The notes below the pieces were generated by a model that saw only the letters and a list, made by a program, of their open reading frames with translations, ran no database searches and was not told the origin of the DNA. From contig JAGVVL010000013.1 of NCBI GenBank assembly GCA_018287875.1, forward strand, positions 806,001 through 870,000: a stretch of DNA of 64,000 nt, in the 5' to 3' direction. This DNA comes from Nigrospora sphaerica (Eukaryota > Ascomycota > Sordariomycetes > Amphisphaeriales > Apiosporaceae). Both the position numbers and the translations under genes were made by a program. This document shows, piece by piece, positions 34,899 to 45,616 of the stretch. How positions within the stretch are numbered: the stretch's first letter is position 1; each line of letters begins with the position of its first letter.

Positions 34899-35405
34899 TG
34901 TAAGGGAGGAGGCGCTGGAGAGGTGCATCCGCAGGCTGGTCACCTGACCTGCGGTACAGACCCACCGGCAGCCTACTAGCGAGGAGCGGGCGCACTGCTG
35001 GCGCCCGACCTGAACTTGGATTCTGCAAGAATCAGTCTTGCAGTGGAATTGAGCCTGTGTCACGGGGTGGACCGTGACAGACCATACCGGCACAGGGCAG
35101 CCTCTGAGACATCCTAAACTGGCTACGGATTAGTCGTCCCGTGATGGAGTTCTGTCAAGACCGCTCGGTACGGACCTCCGTTGGGGATTTAGATAAGAAG
35201 TCTGCGACCGAGAAGACTTCAGTTGTAGCTCTTCAAGCTACGTCCTGTCCACTAAGCCTGACCTGTACCGACAGAATAGGAACCTGGACCTGTAGTATAG
35301 AACCTGAATCGACTCTGTTATCCACCTGCCTGCCCGCTCCTTGACAGCCTGCCCTTCGCTACCCTATACCTGACGGTGCCACTGTGATTCCTTCGGATCC
35401 TTACA
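34899..35405 (-). mobile_element. Solo LTR, family 1, minus orientation, split by another LTR
   Basis: Inverse-oriented relative of 26308-26537, flanked by a perfect ttaat duplication (34894-34898 and 35406-35410). It is interrupted by the solo LTR at 35058-35346. The shared flanking motif (gtgggtgtcggg and neighbours, 26580-26625 versus 34763-34800 inverted) extends the similarity beyond the LTR. Confidence 0.8.
35058..35346 (+). mobile_element. Solo LTR nested in the family 1 LTR
   Basis: 289 bp beginning tgtcacgggg and ending ccttgaca, flanked by a perfect gcctg duplication (35053-35057, 35347-35351). It is younger than its host LTR. Confidence 0.8.
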
Positions 35406-35522
35406 TTAATATAACATTATAAAAATACCTTTTTATTGAGTTTTGAAAGGACATCAGATATATTGATTAGTAATTATAACTTGCATCTACTACTAAGCTA
35501 GTAGTGTAAATCAGAGCCGTTC

Positions 35523-35993
35523 TTTTACGACCCTTGCGCCGACCTGCATTTATGACCTGGCAGGCACCTACGGCCAACCGAACGCCCCACTTCCGGGGAC
35601 AGCACCGCCATAAGACGACAAAGAAGCCACAATCACAAACAGTAAAACAGACCCCCAGAAGGGACTAAGATTGCTGTGCCTAAACCCCGACACCCACCAA
35701 CGGATCACCCGGTCTTGGCAGTGATCCGGGATCACTAAGGGTCCCCCGTGAACTACAGTGATCAATCTAAGCATGTATCTGACCTATAGGTGGGAGTAAT
35801 CTCCTAACGACTCTATCGTGAAGATCAGTTACCCGCATCCGCATCCTTGTCAATCAGTTACTCAGTCAACCCCCTTGTCGTCAAACCAAGATCAGTGTTC
35901 AGGATAGCAAGTTGGACTTGCTTTACAGACGCTCTCTAGCTTGATTAGTACAAACCCTACGTATTGCCATACGAAGGTATAGCGTTCGTTACA
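35523..35993 (+). mobile_element. Solo LTR, family 2
   Basis: 471 bp ending gcgttcgttaca with a mutated start (ttttacga), flanked by a perfect cgttc duplication (35518-35522, 35994-35998). The 3' half matches the split LTR ending at 34545. It lies 56 bp from the stop codon of the VerA-like P450. Confidence 0.75.
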
Positions 35994-36048
35994 CGTTCGT
36001 CCTTTACGCGATCGAGTAGTAAAAAATTGCCATCTCAAAGCTTAACTC

Positions 36049-37823
36049 TCACGTTCGAAGAGAAACTCGACACGGAAGCCCGTCGGCCGGGTGAGCTCCG
36101 CCTCCCCCCTTCTCGGCCTGATACGCCCGCTCGCCGTCGACCGTCTTCATGCTGGGGCCGGGGCGCCGGGCGTCCCACTCGGGATAGGCGGGCACGATGT
36201 CGAACTCGCGCAGCGTCAGGACGAGCGCGATGCGCAGCTCCAACATCGCCAGGGACTGGCCGATGCAGTTGCGCGGCCCGGCCTCGAACGCGCGCCACGA
36301 GCCCTTTCCGGGGGCGGGCGGCCCGTCGTTGCCGTCCCGTTTCCCGTCGTCGTCGTTGTCGTGCAGCCAGCGCTCCGGCCGGAACTCGTGCGCCGTGTCC
36401 CCCCACGCCCTCGGGTTGCGGTGCACGCCCACCGTCAGCGACCAGACGTAGCACCCCTCGGTGGGACAGCGCCGGTTGTTGTCGTCGAAGAGGTCGGCGC
36501 CGGCCCTCCCCTGGCGGAGGGACGCCGACGGCGGGAAAAGCCGCAGGGCCTCCCGGATCACGGCCGTGGTGTAGGGGAGCAAGTTGAGTTTGTGTGGGCT
36601 TTCATTGATGATGCGACCGGCGTCGCCGATTTCGGACCCCAGGACACGGGTGTGCTCTTCGCGCACTTTCTTGAGCGCCTTTTCGTCTTTTCCTAGGAGG
36701 TAGAAACAGTAAAGAAGGGTACTGCTCGTGGTATCGCGGCCTGCGAACAAGAAGAGTCGCAGTTGCGACGTCACCATGCTTCTGAAAGAAGCTATCGATG
36801 CGCTTCTCGAAGCACCAGCCTGTTTCTGTTCTGCCAGAAACTGCCTCAGCACCATTGACATGACGGACTTTTGGCCCGGGGATCTCTTGCTGCCGAGATC
36901 GGCCGATGGGGGCTTTTCAAGCTCGTCGAGTCTCTTATCGATCTCGGCATTGATGAAAGTATCCATGCGGCGGGAATTCCACCACAGGACCAGCGGGCGG
37001 ATGGTGAGATAACGCCGCAGTGGGTTCAAAGTCGTGCCGAAGGATGTCCATTCGATCTGCCGCTGCAGTGCGGAGGCCAACAGGCTGGGACGTGTCTGGC
37101 ATCGAAGTTGCGTATCGCTTGGTCCCAAACGTCAGTTCTCGGCACATGGCGCCGTCTCGGGGCAATACTTACAGGGCTATGGATGCAATGAGATCAACCG
37201 TAAGGCGCAGCGTGAGCGGCTCCAGCTGAAAAAAGCCTCCCTTCGTGGCCTGCTCTCTTAACAGCCCGCAGAATACTTGGATTTCCTCAACAACCAACGG
37301 AGCGAGTTGAAACAAATAGTTGGGGCTAAAACCGGGGTTGAACAGGTTTCGCCATTGCTTCCAGGCATCGCCACCCAGGGTCATCAGGCTCGGCCCTCCC
37401 GTGATGGTATCGAGAGGGCCGCGCAGGATATCCGGCTTGGACAGGTTGAGCGCCTGGACCTGCGAGGCGACGCCGGGGGACGTGACGACGGCCCAGGTGC
37501 CGCTGAAAGGCCAAAGATTGATATAGAAGATGCCACCTGGGAACTGCTCCGAGATCCTGCGCATCACCGTGTGCATCGTGGCTCGACGCGGCAGGGCACC
37601 GCTCGCCGCTTTGACTGTGCCGAGATGCCCCGTGGCAAAGCTAAAGGGCGGCATGGGCTGCTCTCGTGTCAGTCCCCGGGTCGGACTACGGAGCGCTCGG
37701 GAAGAAACAAACTAGGCCTGCCTCTCGAAGGCGTTGGACACCACGCCGTGCATGATAAAACTTGACCAGAAATCGTGCCAACAGGCCCGCGAGGCAGCAG
37801 AAGATGAGCGTGGCCAGATGCAT
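36049..37823 (-). CDS. aflN: Cytochrome P450, VerA/StcS-like (CYP59 type)
   Basis: Minus-strand exons 37823-37713, 37657-37173 and 37117-36049 give 554 aa. Introns of 55 nt each: GTTTGT...CAG and GTAAGT...AAG, both with CTGAC branches. An N-terminal membrane anchor precedes [16 protein letters not shown]. Landmarks: I-helix AGRDTTSS (about residues 324-331), ExxR at Glu388/Arg391, heme loop [10 protein letters not shown] with Cys483. The block [24 protein letters not shown] followed by [14 protein letters not shown] is characteristic of the CYP59 group, which includes VerA/StcS, needed to convert versicolorin A toward demethylsterigmatocystin. It is divergent from the EthD gene with an AflR-type site between them. 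Other CYP59-like roles are possible. Confidence 0.85.
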
Positions 37824-37845
37824 GATGTCAACGATTGCAATTTCG

Positions 37846-37856
37846 TCGCTTGGCGA
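37846..37856. promoter_or_regulatory. AflR-type site between the VerA-like P450 and EthD genes
   Basis: tcgcttggcga matches TCGN5CGA, 23 bp upstream of the P450 start and 214 bp upstream of the EthD start, so it could serve both. Confidence 0.55.
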
Positions 37857-38069
37857 GGACGAGGAAGTACGTGCTTGCCGCTGCGAAGGAGTTTGCACAG
37901 TTCCAGCCGCGTAGAGGAATACGCGGAGGGGATACGGCCAAGCGAGCAACGCGACTATAAGATACAACGGTGCATCCGCCCGTCAACAGCGCCTTTCTCC
38001 GACGTGCACTCGCCACTCTCGAACCGACACACTCACCGAACCGATTGCCCGTCTCATTGGCCCTCCACC

Positions 38070-38471
38070 ATGGCCTCAGCCGAGCCCTATTCGATTGTGG
38101 TTTTTGTCAAGCGCAAAGCGACACTCTCGCCCTCCGAGTTCATGCAGCACTGGGAGAACGTGCATGTACCCCTGCTCAGGCGGCTTGGCGGCTCCCGCTT
38201 CCCCCTCTTGCACACTCGGCACTACATTGGCCCAGCGCTGCACCCCGCACCCGCCCAAGATTCGCTCACCGAAGCGGGGCGCTTCGACGCCTTCGCCGTC
38301 ATCACGTTCGGCAGCGAAGCCGCCTTCCGCGACTTTGTCCCCGTCATGTCGCTCCCCGAGGTGCTCGAGGACGAGAAGAATTTCACCGAGCCCGAACGCA
38401 TGAGGGCCGAGACCCTCGTGGCCGTCAGGTCGGCTGGTGCGGGTACGGGAGAGCGTCCGGCGCTGGGCTAG
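38070..38471 (+). CDS. EthD-domain protein (HypE-like)
   Basis: Single exon, 133 aa. The N-terminus YSIVVFVKRKATLSPSEFMQHWENVHVPL is the ferredoxin-like alpha/beta-barrel start of the EthD family, including the conserved histidine of the HWE...H pattern; a FDAFAVITFGSEAAFRDFV segment follows, as in dimeric EthD proteins. Aflatoxin-type clusters carry an EthD gene (hypE, also called aflLa), and EthD-fold proteins in fungal aromatic polyketide clusters often act as cyclases, decarboxylases or oxidase helpers. The substrate here is unknown. It shares a 246-bp divergent promoter with the VerA-like P450. Confidence 0.8.
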   Translation: MASAEPYSIVVFVKRKATLSPSEFMQHWENVHVPLLRRLGGSRFPLLHTRHYIGPALHPAPAQDSLTEAGRFDAFAVITFGSEAAFRDFVPVMSLPEVLEDEKNFTEPERMRAETLVAVRSAGAGTGERPALG

Positions 38472-38622
38472 GAAGAGGCGGTTGCGCCCTCGCGGAGACC
38501 GGGGACGAAGGGCTGGTATATTAAAGAGGGCGGCGGATGGAAAGCGAGCCGGAACCAATCATGAGCCACATCGAGAGATTGACAGCGACCTACTGCCATA
38601 GAATCCACCGTCTCCCTTCACC

Positions 38623-39431
38623 ATGTCCCGACCGTTTGGCACCCTGTACACGCGTCCAGTATGTGATGGCATGGTGGCGGACGCGGACGTTGGTCAGCTG
38701 ACTGGGCACCCGTGACACAGTACAACCCCCGGACCCCGGCCATCCTCGCCGCCGCCAGGGACAACCAGCTGGAGCTGGAGCTCGAGACGGTCGCGTCATC
38801 GTCGGAGGCTTCGGATGCGTACCGCGCGCTCAACCCGCTGGCCAAGGTGCCCACATTCGTCGGGGCCGACGGCTATGTGGTCTACGAGTGCATCGCCGTG
38901 GCCATCTACGGTACGCTTTCCCCCTCGGCTCGGTTACTAGTGGCGTCCGCTCACGTTGTGGCTTGTACAGTGACATCGCAAAACCCCGCCACGACGCTTC
39001 TTGGCGCCGACAAGCAACAGTACGCGTCGGTCCTCCAGTGGATGTCGTTTGCCAACAGCGCCATCCTCCCCGCCCTTGGCGACTGGTTCAACCCGTTGAT
39101 TGGAAGACAAGCCTTTGTGCTCGCCCACATCGAGCGCGCCAAGGAGGCCACCCTGCAGGCGCTGCAGGTCCTGGAGGAGCACCTTCGCACAGCGAAGACG
39201 GGCTTCCTGGTGGGCGACCGGCTCTCGCTGGCCGACCTCTTCGTCGTCGGCGTCGTCGCCGGCGCCTTCCGCTGCTTCCTGGACGGGGGCTGGAGGGAGT
39301 CGCACCCCGCATGCACGGCCTGGTTCACCGCCGTGCACGCGCTGCCCATCTACAGTCAGGTGGCCGGCCTGCCGGTGTTAGCCGAGGCCGAAATGCCGAT
39401 GACGGCTCCGGAGCCCCGCCACCAGGGCTAG
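38623..39431 (+). CDS. Glutathione S-transferase / eEF1B-gamma-like protein, StcT-like
   Basis: Three exons, 38623-38658, 38721-38910 and 38971-39431, give 228 aa. Introns are GTATGT...CAG (62 nt) and GTACGC...CAG (60 nt; its length is a multiple of three, so the unspliced frame stays open). The N-terminus GTLYTRPYNPRTPAILAAA has the thioredoxin-fold start, with NPLAKVPTF around the cis-proline and an acidic YECIAVAIY helix; the C-terminal domain carries the all-helical GST fold (TGFLVGDRLSLADLFVVGVV). This is the eEF1B-gamma-like GST type to which StcT of the A. nidulans sterigmatocystin cluster belongs. The biochemical role of StcT is unproven. It lies tandem to and 151 bp after the EthD gene. 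No AflR-type site was found upstream. Confidence 0.8.
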
Positions 39432-40265
39432 GAAGAGACGCCGAGGGTACGTCACAGACACAGGAGAGGATATGGGACGGCGCCGAGGGATAGATAAACA
39501 GTGGACGGTGAAGTGTCGACAAAGTTGAAACAGCATTAGAGCACAACCCTCTAGACGTCTAGAAGTAAAGAGAGCCCATTCACCTCCTTATCCTGTAGCC
39601 GTGGCGATCGAGCGGACGGGCGCGGCCGATGGCTAAGGGGTACATAAGAGGAATTGTTAGGAAGCGGTGATCCCCTCTGCCACCACGCCCTACCAAACCG
39701 TCACCATCAAAGGCCAGGGAAGGTTTCGCTTCTTACGACAGGTCAGCGAACCAGTCGACGTATATCCAGTAGGCCTTCTTGGAGGGCGAAGCGGCAACCA
39801 GCGAGACAGGAGCCCGAGTAACCGTGGCCGCCGCGGGTCGGGAAGCGCGGGTCTATCTCCCTCTAAAAGCGATCTTGGATACGCGCTACAGTAGGGACTT
39901 ACCACGCCTATGGTGCGACAACGAAGCCATGCTAGAGACTTCCCAAGTTATGAGACGCCTAACAACATCGAAACCTGTCGGCCGACAGTACCGGTATACG
40001 GTGCCTCCTCGCTAGTCTGGCTAGAAGATGTTTCGTAGATGCCTGCCAGAGAAATCCGTATTCTTTAAACTAGGTAATGTGAAAATACGATCGTAGACTA
40101 CGCAGGTCTACCGTCGTCCCCATTCCTCTTCTGTTTTTAATAGCCGTTTTCGGGTCTGAACCATCATCGTCCGCATTTTCTTCGTTTCGTTTGACCTTTT
40201 TGCGCTTAAGAGCCGGCGTGCGTTGTCCCCAACTGGGTTCGAAGTCTGCGCGAGTAAGGGTTGGT
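39432..40265. other. Cluster right flank, no gene seen
   Basis: 834 bp between the GST stop and the LINE. Short frames occur but carry no recognisable motif; the right part is probably repeat-derived. Confidence 0.4.
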
Positions 40266-43200
40266 AATTATTATTATTGTTCTTACACCTAGCGACCTAT
40301 CTAGGCCATGAGGACCCCCTGCGCATCTTAGCCTAGGAAAACCGTTCCGGGCTGACGTCCGGCCGGGTGAAAAACCTAGGTTCCGCTGCGTCGTACCGCT
40401 TCTATCTACTCTTTGACCTGCCATACCGAGATCGGGCTTAGCGCGCCCGCTTCCTAGCTGATAAGTTGATTCGCTAGCTAGAACATATCCAGCCTTCCGG
40501 AGCGGAGTAGCCATTTTGCGATAATTCCTGCTTTTCCTGGGGTGTCGAGCATCCTGTCCGTGTCTATCGGTCCTCTTAGAGCTTGGACGAGATGCTCTCG
40601 TCTTTCTCTTTCGCGTGGGCAGAAAACGAGGATATGCCGGACGGTCTCCCTGCCTTGACCGCAGACGCACCAGGGGCTGTCGAAGCCTATGACCCTACGC
40701 TTAAAAAGGAAGTCTCGCAGCCCAATTTTGCCAGTCCTCGCTTAGATAAGGATGGAGCTCTCCGCTTTATAGAGTCCCTTATGGAGCTTAAGGACGTGCT
40801 TATCTGGCGGCATCTTAGTTGCTGCCGGGATTCGTGCTATTCGATTTTGCTGCGCTTGTTGCTATCTTTAAAGCCAGTCTCTCTCCTCAGCTTTATGTGC
40901 TGAGTCTCCAGCTAGCCATTCGTTTAGCCACCTCTTACGATCGGGAGCGTCGGGGCCTTTCGGTTTGCGCCGGCGAGTCGGTCTTATTAGGATCCATCTA
41001 GCTGCGCTATTGCATCTCGCTTGGATAAGTGATGCGATACGCGGCTGTTGGAGCCTCTCTTCCGATGCCGCCACCCTTCTGTTGAGCCACGTGTTTAAGG
41101 GGGACACGTAAGCTTCCGTTTTTAATACTGCGGTGGCCGTGGCTTTGAAAGCTCCTGTGACCTTTCGGAGGCACTCTATCTGGACGTCGTTGAGTGCCTT
41201 GGCTCTATTTTTCGAGATCTGGCGGTGCCACTCTGAAGCTCTATAGCCTATCGTAGACCGTACGACGGCTGTATAGACTTAGCGGGCTCGCTGGAGAGAC
41301 GCGCCCCATGTTAAGCCGGCTATCCGGTCTAGAGCATAGATTTGCGTCGCTATCTTCTTTAATATCGATTGGATATGGACGTCCCAGCGGAGACGTCTAT
41401 CCACCTGGATACCAAGGACGCGGCAGGAGTCTTCTAGTTCGATTTCGTGACCTTCTAAGGCTATCTTCGTGTCCGGACCTTTACGTTTTCGAGAGAAATG
41501 GACTAGGTGATATTTCTAGACTGCGAAGGTTATGCTGTGGCTGACTGCCCATTCTTTGCAGACCCTATAAGCGGCTTTTAGCCGCTCGTAGGTCTGCTTT
41601 AGGTTTAAGCCGAAGCCCACGAGGTTTGTGTCGTCTATAAAGGCTATAGTAGCTATCCCCGGTATAGCGCGGAGAGCCTTATAGAGACCGGCTGTATACA
41701 GGCAGAAGAGGATAGGCGATAGGGGTGAGCCTTGCGGGACGCTTGCCGGGACTGGGATCTCGTCCGATTCCTGGCTATCGAAGAGTAGCATAGTGGACCG
41801 GTTAAATAGGAAGCTTCGGATCCAGCTGATAGTCTATATAGGGACCCTTAGCGCTCGTAGGTTAGCGAGGAGCCTTCTATAGTCGACGGAGTCGAAAGCG
41901 CCTAAGATATCCAGCGATAAAAGGGTTGCTGCGCCTCCATGTTTCCAGGCTATGCGGACTAGGTCCGTTAGCAACTGTAAAGCCGTTTCTATAAAGCGGC
42001 CTTTCCGGTTGCCCATCTGTTCGTCCGGGAGCAGTCCATTCTCTTCGGTAAAGCTAGCTAGCCGTTGCGCTAGTAAGCTCTCGATCGCTTTCCCTATAGT
42101 GTTAAGTAGCGCGATAGGTCTCTATCCGCCGGCTTGGTGATACTCGTTTGGCTGCTTTCCTGGCTTCCGGAGGATGACGGTGACTGCTTTCCGGAACGCT
42201 CTTGGATAGTATCCTATATACCAGCACGCTTCCGCTAGGGAGGCTAAGGCCTGGAAGAGGGGCTTTCCTAAGCGTTTAAGGAATCCGTTCGGAAGCTGGT
42301 CCGGTCCAGGTGCCTTCCACTGGCCTGCCTTAGTAAGGACGTCTTGGACTTATTCTGTTGTCACCTTGCTGTCCATATCGAGAGGCACTGCGAGCCGGTT
42401 CGTTATTCGGAAGCCGGTGTACGTAGCCTTAGGGAGGGGGTAGAACCTCTCTCGGAAGGCCTCTGTTTTCTCCTTATAGGTCGTTGCTTCGCCACGCGGT
42501 ATGTAGAGTGTAGGGACTGCCGAGGGTAACGGCGGTGCTGCTCCTTCCGTTCTTGCCTATCTCGCGATATTCCAGACGCCAGCTGGCTGGCTAGAGGCCT
42601 CGTGGAGCATATATCTCCAGGACGCCGTCTTGGCTTCTCGGATTGCTTTCTTCTTTAAGAGAGTTGACTGCCGGAGGGCTCGCTAAGCTACGTCCGTCCT
42701 ATCGGAAAGCCATATCTGCTAAGCTCTTCGCTCCTTCTTTATAGCTTCTTCTGTCTCGCGGTTCCACCAGGTTTTGCCTCTCCTTTTAGAGTAGCGGAGG
42801 GGGGCAACTAAGTCGGCTATCCGAGTTAGCTCCTTAGTTAACGTTTCAGTGTAGCTATCGATTTCTTCTGGTGTCTCGAGTCGCCCTGGCTGTGGTAGGT
42901 GTGCCGCTTCTACCTTCGCCTAGTTATAGTCAGCTGTTTTCCAGCTGCGTCGTGGCCTGTCTTGGCGGTCTATATAGAGTCCAGCCACGCGTATCACCTA
43001 GGGGAGGTGATCGGATCCAGCAAATGGGGCATACCCGTTGTAGGCAGCTCGGAGATCGTCCGTGGCCCACGCTAAGTCGATCGTGGAGTCCATACACCTT
43101 CTTCGAGTCCATTTCGGTGTTCCAGGGGGGGTGATCAGCTGGAGTCTCCAGGATTCTGCTAGCTGGAGCAGCTTGTTGGCTGCATTATGGGGTCGGACGT

Positions 43201-45112
43201 TGTATCCTCCCCAGACGGGGTGGTGGACGTTGAAGTCTCCTATAAGGACTGTTCGTCTTGGCTGGGGTTCGGCATAGAGGGCTTCGATAGCGGGTAGGTC
43301 CAATCTGCTGGTGAACCCAGGGGGAGGCGAGTATATGCAGACAACCGTTATAGGACCGTCTGGTAGTTAGATTGTGATACGACACCTATTTAGCTGCGCC
43401 TCGTATGTCCACTGTGTTAGGGTATACTTCTTATTAATGTAGATGCATACCCTACCTCCCTCGATCGCGTAAAGTAGGTGGTATAGAGAGGATCTTAGGC
43501 AGTAGGTGGTCGGCATATTTGGGTTTCGCCAGGGCTCTTAGATAGCTAGGACGTCGTACTCTTCGGAGATGGCATCAACTGCTAGGATCTATACTTTCTT
43601 GCTTTTCTACGTGTTCTAGTGTAGGATCCTTAGCGCTGTTATAGTCGAGCGTGGATGCTGTTTAATGTTGACTCCGGTGTTTCGATGTCTATGTCGTCTA
43701 TCTCTTCGTGGGTTCTGCTGCGGGCTCTGCTAGTGCTTCTAGTACGGCAGCTGGTTGCTCGACGCTTCCGCGGCTGTACTGTCTGCCAGTCTTCGGCTGT
43801 TGGCTTAGGGGGTTCTTACGAGGGCAGTGCGAATCCCTTCGGTCTCGTGATATAAGCAGCCTTAGCGATCTGGACCTGCTCTTGGCGGACTGGACACTCC
43901 TTAAACTACGTAGTGTGTGGTCCTCGGTATGCTGGACAGCAGTACCGGGTCTTATTCTCGGCTTCTAGGCATTCTTTATCGTCATGCTTTGTTGAAGAGC
44001 AGAGCCCGCACCTACGTGCGTGGCGGCGAACATAGGCGATATATCTATAACGGTAGCAGTGGTAGCATTACTTAAGCTGGGCTCCTTCGGCGAAGGGTTC
44101 GCATGGATAGTAGCTATACTGCCAAATAAGGCCGTCTCGATATAGCTGTTCCGCTTGTTGAACCGTGGGTACTGCAATATATAGGGCCGTGACCTTCTTA
44201 GACGAGTTCTTGGCGTTGCGAGGGAGCTTGGCCTCCAGGACGTCGATAGGGCCGCCGGGCTGGTTCCGGAGTTGGACTTCTAGCTGCCCTTAGTTCGTCT
44301 CTATGGCCTCCTTATTAATGCCATGGGCCACCACCAGGATCTTTCTCTTCTAGATAGAGGCGTTCTCTCCGAAGGCCTCGGCGGTCCAGGCTAGGTCGGC
44401 CTCTAGGGCCTGTTTCTTTGCTGTTGATTTGCAGGTGACCGCGTAATCTCCGCTAGGGAGCTTCCTGGCTGCCACTGCTGCCTCTCTGCCTATTGCTACG
44501 TTAACTTTCCGTACGATCTCTTCGTAGGTGCGGCCTTCAGTTCCCGCGGCCTTAACCGTGACCTCCCGTTCGTGTCGAGGAGGCAGTGTCTTGGCTACCT
44601 GAGGAGCCCTAAGTGTAGGAGCGGCGGTAAGGGTAATAGCGGCTGCAGCGTATATCTTAGGAGCTTTAATTTCCTTATGGATAGCCTGGAGCGCGTTCTT
44701 GATATTATCGATGCGTCTTTCGATATTGGTCTGGCTATCTGGTTCCTTGGCTGCCGCCTCTAGGACCGGGATGGCGGCTTGTATGGCTGCGACCAAGGTC
44801 GCAGCGTCGGAGTCACCGGCTAGGAAGCGTTTAAGGCGGTTTACAGTACCGCGTATAGCTTCTGGACTGCGTCCAGGTGTAGTGTTGCTGCTTGGCGATG
44901 GCGTTCGCGAGTCTGGAGGCGACGGCTCAGGCGGTGGGGCGGCCTGTTGGCGGCTCCCACCACCCGCGTTTTGTTTCACTGGTGGTGGATCGACCATTTC
45001 TAGGGTAAATGAGGCCCTAGGAACAGTTTCCGGGCTATCCGGTAGGTTTTAGAGTCGTGGTTGTGAAGTTATCGCCGTGTGGGGTCAGTTTCGAAAAGTT
45101 TTTCCAATTGAC
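40266..45112 (-). mobile_element. Tad-like LINE, copy A
   Basis: Near full length on the minus strand. From the 5' end near 45112: gag-like ORF (44997-44350, Pro/Ser-rich then RHEREVTVKAAGTEGRTYEEIV) with downstream Cys/His knuckles; endonuclease (VLIGDFNVHHPVWGGYN, STIDLAWATDD; about 43303-42998); reverse transcriptase (SLDILGAFDSVDY near 41900, PVPASVPQGSPLSPILFCLY near 41720, FIDD near 41640); a C-terminal Cys/His segment (CVCGQG-type in copy B); and the (AAT)n tail at 40266-40280. Several TAG/TAA stops interrupt ORF2. Large parts are almost identical to copy B. Confidence 0.85.
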
Positions 45113-45602
45113 GAGGTGATGTGAGAAAGTGGTATTGACGGCGGCGAAACACGTCTCGCTCAGAATAGACGCTCACGGGGAAAGATGCAGTCGACGAACT
45201 ACTGAGTTGCTGCTGGCGTGCCGAGCAGAAGTCGTGCGACAACATAAAACCGCAGCCGAAACCCGTCCGCCGTACGTTCAGTTGCTAAAGAGATGGCATA
45301 ATTCTAGAAGACCCTTCCACGTCCTCCCCACGCCATATGAAGCTTTACCTGGGCTTGCCAGAAAGTAGCCGTTGAAAGCTCGCCGGTCAAATGCACCGGT
45401 AGGAAGAACACCGGCTTCGCCTCCCGGCCTGAGTGTGCTCGAATCGTTTCTAGTATTGTCTAGCCGTGTAAGCTGGCTGGCTCGGGATGCCCGATGTGAT
45501 ATGCCCCTAGCTTGAAATACCGAGCTGCTTCATAAGGCAACTCCAGCGCATAATTGAACATGATTAAAACCATGTAGGTATAGTACTACTGTGCTGTGGG
45601 CT
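45113..45602. other. Spacer between inverted LINE copies
   Basis: About 490 bp of non-repeat sequence between the 5' end of copy A and the insertion site of the right-hand LINE. No supported gene. Confidence 0.45.
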
Positions 45603-45616
45603 TATGTATCTGAACC

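Noticed and set aside
26308..35405. A single 9-kb DNA transposon with long terminal inverted repeats
   Set aside because: The arms resolve into two separately inserted solo LTRs, each with its own target duplication (aaaag/aaagg and ttaat), and the interior is a nested LTR and LINE.
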